Shown piece by piece: positions 1-8,829 of a stretch of 64,000 nucleotides of DNA. Each line of letters starts with the position of its first letter. Position 1 is the first letter of the stretch. Source of the stretch: Mycetocola saprophilus (GTDB taxonomy: Bacteria > Actinomycetota > Actinomycetes > Actinomycetales > Microbacteriaceae); NCBI RefSeq assembly GCF_000718085.1, contig NZ_JOEC01000002.1:1116001-1180000 (forward strand), written 5' to 3'. The notes beneath the pieces are model-generated. The model was not told the DNA's origin, ran no database searches, and saw only the letters and a program-made list of their open reading frames with translations. A program made the position numbers and the translations under genes.

Positions 1-37
1 TCCGGGGGATATCGGTGGCTCACGCTAGCGTGGGAGC

Positions 38-3000
38 GTGAGCGAATCCGAACCCCTCGATCAAGACCGGTTGTCCGCGAGCCTGGATAACAGCCAGCGT
101 GCCGTGCGGGATCTCCGCGATGGTGCCCACGCGGCGGTGCACGGTGCGCCCGGATCGGGGAAGACCCACACGCTGACCGAGGTGGTGGCCGATCGGATTA
201 TCACCCGCGGCTATCCCACCGACGACGTGGTCGTGCTGGCCGCCGACCGCCGGTCGGCCACCGCGCTACGGGACACCCTGGCGCTGCGCATCGACCGTCC
301 CACCCGGGGCCCGCTGGCGCGCACCCTGGGCTCGCTGGCCTTTAGTTTTGTGACGGCCGCCGCGGTGGCCGATGGGGTGACCGTTCCGCGGCTGCTGACC
401 GGCGCCGATCAGGATACGATCCTCGCCGACCTGCTGGCCGGAGAGGTGGAGGACGAGGGTGCCGCCTGGCCCGAAAGCCTGGGACCCGATGTGCGGGCGC
501 TCAGTGGTTTCCGCACCGAACTGCGGGAGCTGATGATGCGGCTCGTGGAAACCCGCACCCGCCCCGCCGAGCTGGCCCACCTGGGGCACCAGCACGAGCG
601 TCCCGAGTGGGTGGCGGCGGCCGCGTTCATCGCCCGCTATGAGCACGTGATGGACCAGTATTCGCAGCCCCGGCTGGATGCCGCCGAGGTGATCGCCGAG
701 GCGACCACGCTGCTGCGTGAGGGCCGCGTTTCGGCCCCACGCCTGATCCTCGTGGACGACTTCCAGGAGCAGGGACCGGGCACGCTGGGATTCCTGGCGG
801 CCGCGGCCGCCGCCGGCTCCACGATCCTGGCGTTTGGGGATCCCGATGTGGCCAGCGCAACCTTCCGCGGCTCCGATCCCGCGGCGCTCAGCGGGCTCAA
901 CCTGATCCTGGGTGCCCCGGTGGAGACGTTCACGCTGACGCAGGTGCACCGGCATGGTCCCGAGCTGCGCGCGGTGATCACCGAGCTGAGCGATCGGGTG
1001 GGGGCCGCCGGGCGGGTTGAGCATCGTCGCGCGGCCTCGGTGCTGCCCGCTCAGCCCGCGCAGGCCCCCGTCCACTCCACCGAGGAGTCCGAACAGGAAC
1101 GCTGGGAGATTCCGCCCACGCTGCCGGTGGTGCGCATTCGCGCGTCCTCCCCGGCAGCCGAGCAGCAGGCGATCGCCCGGATGCTGCGCGAGCGCCACGT
1201 GTATCACGGGGTGCCCTGGTCACAGATGGCGATCGTGGTGCGCTCCTCGGCGTCCATTCCCGTGCTGGCTCGGGCGCTGGCCATGGCCGACGTTCCCACC
1301 TCGGCGGAGACCGCCGGCGAAGCCCTGCGCGACCGCTATGCGGCGCGGGCGCTGATCCTGGCGCTCGCGGTGGCCCTCGAACGCATCCCGGTGACCGCCG
1401 CCCGCTACACCGAGCTGCTGCTGGGACCGCTGGGCGGTTTCGACGGGATCGGTCTGCGCCGACTGCGCCGCGCGCTGCGCCACGAGGAGCTGCTGGGCGG
1501 CGGACACCGAGGATCGGATGAGCTGCTGATCGAAGCCCTCGCCGCCCCCGGAAGATTCGCGACCCTCGACACCCCCGGTGCCCGCCGCGCGCTGCGCTTC
1601 GCCGAAACCCTGGCGCAGGTGCGGGCGGGGTATGCGGCGGGCAACAGCGCCGAGGAGCTGGCCTGGATCGTCTGGGATCGCAGCGGCTTGGAAAAAACCT
1701 GGACCACTCAGCTGGGCCAGGGCGGCCTGCTTGCCGAGGAGGCCAACACCAACCTTGATGCGGCGGTCGCCCTGTTCACCGCGGCCAAGCGCGCGGCCGA
1801 ACGCGATCCCGATGCCGACGCCGGTATCTTCGTCGACTCGCTCCTCGAGGCCGACCTGGGGGAGGACTCGCTGGCACCGCGGGCGCGCGGGGAGGCCGTC
1901 TGGATCGGCACCCCGAGCGCGGTAGTGGGCCGCGAGTTCGACGTGGTGGTTGCCGCCCGGGTGCAGGCCGGTGCCTGGCCCAACCTGCAGCTGCGCGGGG
2001 CGCTGCTGTATCCGCAGCTCTTCAGCCAGGTGGTCGCGGGCCTGCCCACGACCCTGCTGGATGCGCGGGCCGAACTCCTCTCCGACGAGCTGCGCCTCTT
2101 TGTTCTCGCCTGTTCGCGGGCGCGCACCCAGCTGGTGGTATCCACCACCGATGGCGATGACGAACAGCCCTCGCCCTTCCTTCGGTTCCCGACCCTCGAT
2201 GGTGCGCCCGTGCGTACCGGGACCGGTGAGTATCCGCTGACCCTGCGCGGCATGGTGGGCGCGCTGCGCCGCCGCCTGGTGCGCGCTCACGAGGCCGGGC
2301 GTCCCGAGGAGGCGGCCGAGGCGGCAAGCCTGCTGGCCCGGCTGTCGGACGAGGGGATCGCCGGGGCCTCCCCGGACTCCTGGTACGGCCTGGCAGAGCC
2401 CTCCACCACCGAACCGCTGGTGGACCTCAAGGATCCCGACGCACGCGTGCGGGTCTCGCCCTCGCGGATGGAGGCGTTCGAGAAGTCGCCGCTGAACTGG
2501 TTTATCGAGGACGTGGCGCGCCCGCCGAGCACCGTGGCGGCGGGCATCGGCACGATCATCCACGAGGCGTTTGAGCGCGCGGGGATGATCCCCGCCGACC
2601 AGATCACCCCCGCCGATATCGCCCCCGAACGACTGTGGGAGCACGTCTCCGAGCGCTGGGGCGAGCTGAGATTTGAGGCGCCCTGGCTGGCTCAGCGCGA
2701 GCGCGCCGGGGTGGACGAGGCTCTGGTGGGTGTGGCCGCCTACCTCTCCGACGCCCTGCGCGCGGGCAACGTGGTGCTGAGTACCGAGGGCGGGTTCCGC
2801 CTCGAGGTGGGCCAGATCATCATCGGCGGCTCAATCGACCGGATCGAGCGGCGTCCGGCCACCGGCGAGGACACCGAACCGGTGATCGTGATCATCGACC
2901 TCAAGACCGGGCGCAGCATCCCCACCCAGAAGTCGATGCTGACCCACGCCCAGCTCTCCGCCTATCAGCTCGCGCTGACCCGCGGGGCCGTGTATACCGA

Positions 3001-3397
3001 GGTTCCGGATGAGGCCGCCGCGCCGGTCGAGGCTCACGTTGCTCCACTGGCCGACTCGCCAGCCGACGCGACCGCCGAGGCACCCGTTGTCGCGGTCGCC
3101 GTCCCGCCCGCCGAGCCCGCGACCCCCGCCGAGCCCGCGGTCCGCCGCCACCCGATCACCGGACGCTCGGGCGGCGCGATGCTGCTCTACGTACGCACCC
3201 CCACGGTCAAGGCCTACGCCGAGCGCGTCCAGGAGGTCCAGACCGAGGAGGAGCTTGCGGCTTTCGAGGAGCGCGTGGAAACCGTGGGCACCGGCATGGC
3301 CGCCGCGACCTTCGTCGGCGTCTTCGGCGAGGGCGAGCACGATCCCCTTACCCGCCTGACCTACCGTATCCACCTCATCGCGGCCGTCTCGGAGTAA
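38..3397 (+). CDS. adnA: AdnA-like helicase-nuclease subunit
   Basis: Likely AdnA of the heterodimeric AdnAB helicase-nuclease, which resects double-strand breaks in actinobacteria. The N-terminal UvrD/Rep-type motor has Walker A GAPGSGKT at residues 36-43. The Walker B is LILVDDFQE (236-244), with Asp-Asp where most SF1A motors have Asp-Glu. The C-terminal RecB-type PD-(D/E)XK nuclease shows His842, Asp934, Asp954 and Lys956 (IIDLKTG). An Ala/Pro-rich stretch of about 60 residues (roughly 988-1045) interrupts the nuclease domain. The GTG start is bounded by an in-frame TAG at 26-28, so no longer version is possible; there is no well-spaced ribosome site. The partner gene follows after 2 nt. 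Size, architecture and gene order match the mycobacterial pair; assigning A rather than B rests on order and the weaker motor. Confidence 0.87.
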   Translation: MSESEPLDQDRLSASLDNSQRAVRDLRDGAHAAVHGAPGSGKTHTLTEVVADRIITRGYPTDDVVVLAADRRSATALRDTLALRIDRPTRGPLARTLGSLAFSFVTAAAVADGVTVPRLLTGADQDTILADLLAGEVEDEGAAWPESLGPDVRALSGFRTELRELMMRLVETRTRPAELAHLGHQHERPEWVAAAAFIARYEHVMDQYSQPRLDAAEVIAEATTLLREGRVSAPRLILVDDFQEQGPGTLGFLAAAAAAGSTILAFGDPDVASATFRGSDPAALSGLNLILGAPVETFTLTQVHRHGPELRAVITELSDRVGAAGRVEHRRAASVLPAQPAQAPVHSTEESEQERWEIPPTLPVVRIRASSPAAEQQAIARMLRERHVYHGVPWSQMAIVVRSSASIPVLARALAMADVPTSAETAGEALRDRYAARALILALAVALERIPVTAARYTELLLGPLGGFDGIGLRRLRRALRHEELLGGGHRGSDELLIEALAAPGRFATLDTPGARRALRFAETLAQVRAGYAAGNSAEELAWIVWDRSGLEKTWTTQLGQGGLLAEEANTNLDAAVALFTAAKRAAERDPDADAGIFVDSLLEADLGEDSLAPRARGEAVWIGTPSAVVGREFDVVVAARVQAGAWPNLQLRGALLYPQLFSQVVAGLPTTLLDARAELLSDELRLFVLACSRARTQLVVSTTDGDDEQPSPFLRFPTLDGAPVRTGTGEYPLTLRGMVGALRRRLVRAHEAGRPEEAAEAASLLARLSDEGIAGASPDSWYGLAEPSTTEPLVDLKDPDARVRVSPSRMEAFEKSPLNWFIEDVARPPSTVAAGIGTIIHEAFERAGMIPADQITPADIAPERLWEHVSERWGELRFEAPWLAQRERAGVDEALVGVAAYLSDALRAGNVVLSTEGGFRLEVGQIIIGGSIDRIERRPATGEDTEPVIVIIDLKTGRSIPTQKSMLTHAQLSAYQLALTRGAVYTEVPDEAAAPVEAHVAPLADSPADATAEAPVVAVAVPPAEPATPAEPAVRRHPITGRSGGAMLLYVRTPTVKAYAERVQEVQTEEELAAFEERVETVGTGMAAATFVGVFGEGEHDPLTRLTYRIHLIAAVSE

Positions 3398-3399
3398 TC

Positions 3400-6300
3400 A
3401 TGACCCAGTCGAATCAGACCCCCGCCCTGAGCGCGCTCGACATCGCCGCGCTGCTGGGACTGCCCGCCCCCACCGCCGAGCAGATCGCGGTGATCGAGGC
3501 CCCGCTGGAACCCGCCCTGGTGGTGGCCGGTGCCGGCAGTGGGAAAACCGAGACCATGTCGAATCGGATCGTCTGGCTGCTCGCCAACGGCCACGTCCGG
3601 GTGTCCGAGATTCTCGGGCTCACCTTCACCCGCAAGGCCGCCGGTGAGCTGGCCGAGCGGGTCCATCAGCGCATTACCCAGCTGCGTCAGGCGCTCGCGG
3701 ATCGGGGCGGTCAGGGTGTCGAGATCGACGTGCTCGAAGCCCCCACCATCGCGACCTATAACGCGTTTGCCAGCGGCCTGTTCCGGGAGTATGCGGCGCT
3801 GATCGGTCGGGAGGCCGACGCCACGGTGATCGGTGAGGCATCGGCCTGGGCGCTCGCGCGTCGGGTGCTGATCGAGAGCACGGATCCGCGGCTGGTGGAA
3901 TCCTCCCGCCCGTTGCCCGCGCTTGTGCAGGGGGTGCTGCGGGTCTCCCGCGGAATCAGCGATAACGATGTGCGCGAGCACACCGCGAAGATCGTTGCCC
4001 TGGCCGAGGAGTTCCAGACCCTCACCGAGCTGCCGATCAACGACGAGACCACCGGCAAGCGTAAGCGCAGCCCGAATAAGGACCTGGTGGCCGCGGCCGC
4101 CGATCTGGCCGAGCTGCCGATGCTGATCGAGCTGGCCGAGGAGTATGCGGCCCGCAAGCGCACCCGTGGGTTTATCGAGTTCTCCGATCAGGTCGCGCTG
4201 GCCCTGGAGATCGTGCGCACCCTGGAGCGGGTAGCGGTCGAGTATCGGGCCCGCTATCGGGTGGTGATCCTGGATGAGTATCAGGACACCTCGGTCGTGC
4301 AGACCGAGCTGCTCTCGCGCCTCTTCGGTGGGCACGGGGTCATGGCCGTGGGCGATCCCAACCAGTCGATCTACGGCTGGCGCGGGGCCTCGGCGGCCAA
4401 CCTCGCCCGTTTTTCCCGCGACTTCTCGGTGGCCCGGACCCCGGGATATCGCCCCGCGGACACCGCCGCGCGCTTCACCCTGTCTACGTCCTGGCGAAAT
4501 CCGGGCCTGGTCCTGGACGCGGCCAACGCCCTGGTCGCCGCCCTGCCGGTGGCCGAGGGCGTCCCGGTCAAGACCCTGGCCCCGGCAACCTTCGCCGGTC
4601 CCGGTGGCGTGCGCATCGCCTTCGAGCAGACCGTCGAGGATGAGGCGGAGGCGGTGGCCGAGTGGTTCGCCGCCGAGCTGGAGCGTCCGCGCGGGGACAC
4701 GAAGCGCGGCGAGAAGGCGCGCTCGGCCGCGCTGCTGTGCCGCTCGCTCAAAAAGGTGGATCCCTTCCTCCGCGCCCTCGAAGCCCGCGGGGTTCCCTAC
4801 CACGTGCTCGGATTGGCCGGACTGCTGGATCAGCCGGTAATCGTGGACCTGGTGTGCGCGCTGCGGGTGCTGCACGATCCGAGTGCCGGATCCGAGCTGA
4901 TCCGTCTGCTGGCCGGCGGCCGCTTCCGCATCGGCCCCCGCGATCTGCGCGCGCTGGGCAACCTGGCCCGCTGGCTCGGTGAGCGCGATCACCGCCTCGC
5001 CCGGGTTCCCCAGGAGGTACGCGATAAGCGCTTCGGATCCGCCGATGCCGAGGACAACCCCTCGCTCGTGGACGCCCTCGACTTCCTGGAAAACGCGCCC
5101 GCAGACCACAAGGCGCTGGCGGATTTCACCCCCATCGCGCTGGAGCGCATGCGCGAGGCGGCAACCCTGCTGACCGGACTGCGTCGCCGGGTGGGCCTCG
5201 GCCTGCACGAGTACGTGGGCCTGGTTGCCCGGGAGCTGGGCCTCGACCTCGAGGCCGCGGCGAATGAGCACCAGGTGCTGGCCGGGCCGAGTCTTGAGGC
5301 GTTCGCCGAGCAGATTACCGCGTTTTTGCAGGTGGACGAGACCGGCACCATCGGGGCGTTCCTGGAGTGGCTGGAACAGGCCGAGCAGCATGAAAATCTC
5401 AGCCCACGCGGCGAGGAGCCCGAGCCGGGGACCGTTCAGGTACTCACGATCCACGGGGCCAAGGGCCTGGAGTGGGACAGCGTCGCGGTCCCGCGCATGG
5501 TGTCCGGGGAACTCCCGGGAACCCCGCGCAGCCGCCGCGGCTGGACCGCGTTTGGCGAGCTGCCCTATGCGTTCCGCGGTGATGCCGCCGAGCTGCCCGA
5601 GCTCGCCTGGCGGGGGCTTGAGAGTCAGCCCGCATTCGAGCTGGCGTATGCGAGCTTCGGTGACCAGATCGACACCCAGCACGCGCACGAGCAGCGCCGC
5701 CTGGCCTATGTGGCGGTCACCCGGGCCAAGGACACGCTGCTGCTCTCGGGATCGTTCTGGACCAACGCGGTCAAGCCGCGCGAGCCCGGGGTGTACCTCT
5801 ATGAGGTCGCCCAGGCGGTGCCCGTGGCCTGGGGTGGGGATGCGCGCTATGAGGATCCGAGCCTGCCGTCCTCGCCGCTGGAGGAGGAGAACCCGCGCAC
5901 CGACCAGATCCGCAGCCTGGTGTGGCCGCGGGATCCGCTGGGGGAGCGACGCCGGGCCGTGACCGCGGCTGCCGCGGCTATCCGGAGCGCCGATCCGCGT
6001 CCGCTCGATCCCGAGAACCCGAGCGAGGACGCCAGCAACGTGGACCTGCTGCTGGCCGAACGTCACCACATCCTCACCGGCGGCCCGGCCCGGGTCGACC
6101 TACCCGCGCGCATCCCCGCATCCAGGTTCAAGGACTTCGTGGTGGACCCGATTCAGGCGGCCGCGCGCATCGCCCGCCCGGTGCCCGAACGTCCCTACCG
6201 CCAGACCCGCCTGGGAACCCTGTTCCACGACTGGGTGGAGAACCGCGCGGGGCTGATGGGATCGCGGGAAACCATCGACGCCCAGATGTGGGAGATTGAC

Positions 6301-6738
6301 GATGAGGAGCTCGGCGGAACCCTGGCCCCCGTCGCCGAGGCCGAGCGGGAACGTCTCGAGGAGCTGCAGGCCACGTTCCTGCGCTCGGAGTGGGCGGACC
6401 TGGCACCGATCGCGGTGGAAATCGAGATCAACTATCGCCTGGCGGACAAGCTGATCATCTGCAAGCTCGACGCCGTCTATGAGCGCGAGGGGCGCATCCA
6501 GATCGTCGACTGGAAAACCGGCAAGGCACCGCGGTCGGATGAGGAGCTGCGCGAGCGTCAGTATCAGCTGGCCCTCTACCGCGAGGGCTATGCGCGCTGG
6601 ACCGGAACCGACCCGCGCCTGATCGACGCGGTGTTCTACTACGTGGCCGATGACCGGGTGCTGCGACCGGAAAAACTCTCCGACGCCCACGAGCTGGTCC
6701 GGGCCTGGGAGAGGGCGGTGGCAACCCACTCGATGTAA
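3400..6738 (+). CDS. adnB: AdnB-like helicase-nuclease subunit
   Basis: Second subunit of the AdnAB-type resection machine. The UvrD-like motor is intact: Walker A GAGSGKT (residues 44-50) and Walker B LDEYQDTS (Asp292, Glu293). Helicase motifs continue with AVGDPNQSIYGWRGA and, late in the motor, HGAKGLEWDSVAVP and AYVAVTRAKDTLLLSG. The C-terminal nuclease domain has His943, Asp1024, Asp1037 and Lys1039 (VDWKTGK), followed by the QYQLALYREGY segment typical of RecB-family nucleases. Length 1112 aa is close to mycobacterial AdnB. It starts with ATG 2 nt after the adnA stop, so the two are surely co-transcribed and probably translationally linked. Confidence 0.9.
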   Translation: MTQSNQTPALSALDIAALLGLPAPTAEQIAVIEAPLEPALVVAGAGSGKTETMSNRIVWLLANGHVRVSEILGLTFTRKAAGELAERVHQRITQLRQALADRGGQGVEIDVLEAPTIATYNAFASGLFREYAALIGREADATVIGEASAWALARRVLIESTDPRLVESSRPLPALVQGVLRVSRGISDNDVREHTAKIVALAEEFQTLTELPINDETTGKRKRSPNKDLVAAAADLAELPMLIELAEEYAARKRTRGFIEFSDQVALALEIVRTLERVAVEYRARYRVVILDEYQDTSVVQTELLSRLFGGHGVMAVGDPNQSIYGWRGASAANLARFSRDFSVARTPGYRPADTAARFTLSTSWRNPGLVLDAANALVAALPVAEGVPVKTLAPATFAGPGGVRIAFEQTVEDEAEAVAEWFAAELERPRGDTKRGEKARSAALLCRSLKKVDPFLRALEARGVPYHVLGLAGLLDQPVIVDLVCALRVLHDPSAGSELIRLLAGGRFRIGPRDLRALGNLARWLGERDHRLARVPQEVRDKRFGSADAEDNPSLVDALDFLENAPADHKALADFTPIALERMREAATLLTGLRRRVGLGLHEYVGLVARELGLDLEAAANEHQVLAGPSLEAFAEQITAFLQVDETGTIGAFLEWLEQAEQHENLSPRGEEPEPGTVQVLTIHGAKGLEWDSVAVPRMVSGELPGTPRSRRGWTAFGELPYAFRGDAAELPELAWRGLESQPAFELAYASFGDQIDTQHAHEQRRLAYVAVTRAKDTLLLSGSFWTNAVKPREPGVYLYEVAQAVPVAWGGDARYEDPSLPSSPLEEENPRTDQIRSLVWPRDPLGERRRAVTAAAAAIRSADPRPLDPENPSEDASNVDLLLAERHHILTGGPARVDLPARIPASRFKDFVVDPIQAAARIARPVPERPYRQTRLGTLFHDWVENRAGLMGSRETIDAQMWEIDDEELGGTLAPVAEAERERLEELQATFLRSEWADLAPIAVEIEINYRLADKLIICKLDAVYEREGRIQIVDWKTGKAPRSDEELRERQYQLALYREGYARWTGTDPRLIDAVFYYVADDRVLRPEKLSDAHELVRAWERAVATHSM

Positions 6739-6747
6739 CCTGCGTAT

Positions 6748-6764
6748 GGCCCCCAAACGGGGCC
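6748..6764 (+). terminator. Weak hairpin after adnB
   Basis: A 6-bp inverted repeat (GGCCCC/GGGGCC) with a 5-nt loop lies 10 nt after the adnB stop. There is no T tract, so terminator function is only suggested by position. Confidence 0.3.
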
Positions 6765-6847
6765 TATCGCGGGATGAATTGACCCCCTATTCTGGGCACA
6801 GATGACCGGTCCAACCGGTACCGGCCGCAACCTGGTCAGGGGGACCA

Positions 6848-7471
6848 ATGAGCGAACAGCGTCGAGAAGTAATTATTTTAGCCGCGGGCAACATGATCGC
6901 GGAGTCCGGCCTCGCCGGTCTCAGCATCGCCGCGGTTGCACGGAACGCGGGATTTGGGCCCGCCACCGTGTACTCACTATTTCCTGCCAAAAATAATCTG
7001 ATCGCCGCGGTGACGGTGAATGCGTATTCGGTGATGGCCGCGCGGATTCGCCAGGCGATCGGCCACGATGATCCCTTCCGCAGCCAGTGGTCAGCGGCCG
7101 AGCGGCTGGACACCGTGGTGCGTGAGTTTGCCCGGGTTGTGCTGGGTGAGCGCGCGTTTGCCACCGCCCTCATTCATGAGCCGGCGGGCCCCGAGGTGGT
7201 GCGCGAGCGCGTGTACTGCCGCCGGGATGCCGCCAATCTGGTCGAGGAGATCCTGCGTGACGGCGTCGAGAGCGGGGAGCTTCCCGAGCAACCCACCGCG
7301 CTGATTGCCGGGGCGATTGTGGGTGCCCTGATCGAGGGACTGGTGGGTGGGAACTCGCCCAGCTCCGCCGAACTCGCCGGAAGTCCCGCGGGGGAGGGTG
7401 CGTGTGTGGACGCGCTGTCCCGGTTCGTCCAGGGTGCTAGTGGCGTCCAGGGAGAGCTTCTCGCCGCATAG
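6848..7471 (+). CDS. TetR/AcrR family transcriptional regulator
   Basis: A 207-aa one-component repressor-type protein. The N-terminal helix-turn-helix is clear: LSIAAVARNAGFGPATVYSLF at about residues 25-45 matches the TetR pattern in which the last helix ends in xxxTVYxxFxxK. The remaining ~150 residues form the expected all-alpha ligand-binding and dimerisation domain, which does not reveal the inducer. ATG start with CAGGGGGA about 6 nt upstream. It stands alone between adnAB and the NudC region, at the place where mycobacteria have a potassium-channel gene (Rv3200c), so it is probably a lineage-specific insertion. Its targets are unknown. Confidence 0.88.
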   Translation: MSEQRREVIILAAGNMIAESGLAGLSIAAVARNAGFGPATVYSLFPAKNNLIAAVTVNAYSVMAARIRQAIGHDDPFRSQWSAAERLDTVVREFARVVLGERAFATALIHEPAGPEVVRERVYCRRDAANLVEEILRDGVESGELPEQPTALIAGAIVGALIEGLVGGNSPSSAELAGSPAGEGACVDALSRFVQGASGVQGELLAA

Positions 7472-7478
7472 GCTCCGG

Positions 7479-7525
7479 CGCTGAAACGCCGCGATCCGAG
7501 GAAAACGGATCGCGGCGTTTCAGCG
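7479..7525. terminator. 20-bp perfect inverted repeat, bidirectional terminator
   Basis: Two perfectly complementary 20-bp arms (7479-7498 and 7506-7525) around a 7-nt loop lie between two convergent genes. No strong T tract follows. A shared terminator is the natural reading. Confidence 0.7.
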
Positions 7526-7546
7526 TTATCTGGGTAGGTGGCCGAC

Positions 7547-8764
7547 CTAGCGGTCCGAGCCGCCCGAGGGAATCTCGCGGGTTTCCTCCTGATCGGGATG
7601 AACGGTTCCCGAGGCCCCCTCGGCGTTAGCCGCGGATTCGAGGGCGTCCTCACCCAGCACATCCTCGGGGAGCGCAATCGGGCCGGTCTCGTTGGAGACG
7701 GCCGATTCCTCCTCGAAGTCGTAGGTGTCGGTCTCCATGCCGATCTGCGCGGTGGAGGGCGTGGTTTTAGGGGTGCTCTTGAGCAGGGTTTCGACGTCAC
7801 CCACGGCGAGCACCGGGTCCGCCTCGGGATTGATCGGCTCGGACAGGTTGCCCAGCACGCTGTCCACGAGACCGTCGAGCAGCCCCACGGCATCCTCGAT
7901 AACCTCCTGATTGCGGGTGTCCAGCCCGTGCAGGAGCCAGCGAGCCAGCTCCAGCTCGGCGTGCAGCAGCGCCCGCTGACGGATGAACCGGTCGGGGGTG
8001 CGCGTGCAGGACATCCGGTAGGAGGCGAAGACGTCGTCGGCGGCGTCGGGGGCGGCGCTGAGCCAGTGCAGATCGCGCGCCGGGTCGCTCACCCGCAGAC
8101 CGCTCCAGCCGACCAGTCCGCTCACCACCGGTCCGACCTCGTGATCGGTGATCAGGAAGGATTCGGCGCTCAGGGTTCCGTTGACCACCACGGGCTGGAA
8201 CTGCCACAGGCTGTCGTCGTTGGCCGCATCACTCCAGCGCTGGCGGATCGCCGCGGGCAGGCGTCGGGTGGACGCTGCGCGCTCGATCACGTTCAGGGCC
8301 TCGTTTCGGCACTGCGCGGCGGTCAGGGCCGGCAGCCCGATCTCGGTCACGAAGGATGCGGGGAGGGTGTGAATCGCGGCGATGGCCCCGCCGATCGAGG
8401 TGGCGACCCCGTCCCCCGGGGGAATGTATGCGGCGGGTACATGGAATCCGGGCAGGAATTTGGAGACCACGATCCGGCCGGGGCTGGCCGGCGCCTGGCC
8501 GATCACGGTGGGGACCTCAAACGGCAGACGGCTGCGAATGCCCGCGGTCATGGCCTGGAGGGCGATGAGTTCGATGGCCTGTTCGCCGGCCGCACGCTCG
8601 TTGCTGGGGATGCGCACCACGACGTCCTCGTCGGTTCCGGTACGCAGGAGCGCCGAGTCGAAATCTCCGGATCCATCAAGTGCCAGGGTCCCGCTTGCAC
8701 GCACCTCGAGTCCGGGCACCGCAGCGGTCGCCAACGCGGCTAGAGTTAAATGCGATCTGACCAT
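7547..8764 (-). CDS. APH-fold kinase-like protein, catalytically degenerate
   Basis: A 405-aa protein resembling aminoglycoside/macrolide phosphotransferases, with an acidic C-terminal tail (about 320-405). The usual catalytic loop HGDxxxxN reads NGTLSAES (Asn195, Thr197) and the usual metal-binding DW reads GW (VGWSGLRVSDPARDLHWL, about 218-235). The conserved flanking residues are kept but the catalytic His, Asp, Asn and second Asp are gone. It is therefore probably a pseudokinase or binding protein, not an antibiotic-resistance enzyme. The start used is the ATG at 8764 (MVRSHLTLAALAT); a longer in-frame extension runs over the divergent nudC promoter region and looks non-coding. It is divergent from nudC. 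Confidence 0.72.
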   Translation of the reverse strand: MVRSHLTLAALATAAVPGLEVRASGTLALDGSGDFDSALLRTGTDEDVVVRIPSNERAAGEQAIELIALQAMTAGIRSRLPFEVPTVIGQAPASPGRIVVSKFLPGFHVPAAYIPPGDGVATSIGGAIAAIHTLPASFVTEIGLPALTAAQCRNEALNVIERAASTRRLPAAIRQRWSDAANDDSLWQFQPVVVNGTLSAESFLITDHEVGPVVSGLVGWSGLRVSDPARDLHWLSAAPDAADDVFASYRMSCTRTPDRFIRQRALLHAELELARWLLHGLDTRNQEVIEDAVGLLDGLVDSVLGNLSEPINPEADPVLAVGDVETLLKSTPKTTPSTAQIGMETDTYDFEEESAVSNETGPIALPEDVLGEDALESAANAEGASGTVHPDQEETREIPSGGSDR

Positions 8765-8829
8765 GTTCTCTAGGTTAGATCGCGACGACCCGTGATGCGG
8801 GCCGCCACGCCCGTTCACAGAGGGAGCCC

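Noticed and set aside
3361..6069. 902-codon open frame antisense to adnB
   Set aside because: It lies wholly opposite a gene with clear helicase and nuclease motifs, has His/Gly/Arg/Leu-rich composition typical of the antisense frame of high-GC genes, and shows no domain.
7547..8764. Macrolide or aminoglycoside phosphotransferase resistance gene
   Set aside because: Catalytic His, Asp, Asn and the DW aspartate are all replaced, so resistance activity is not supported.
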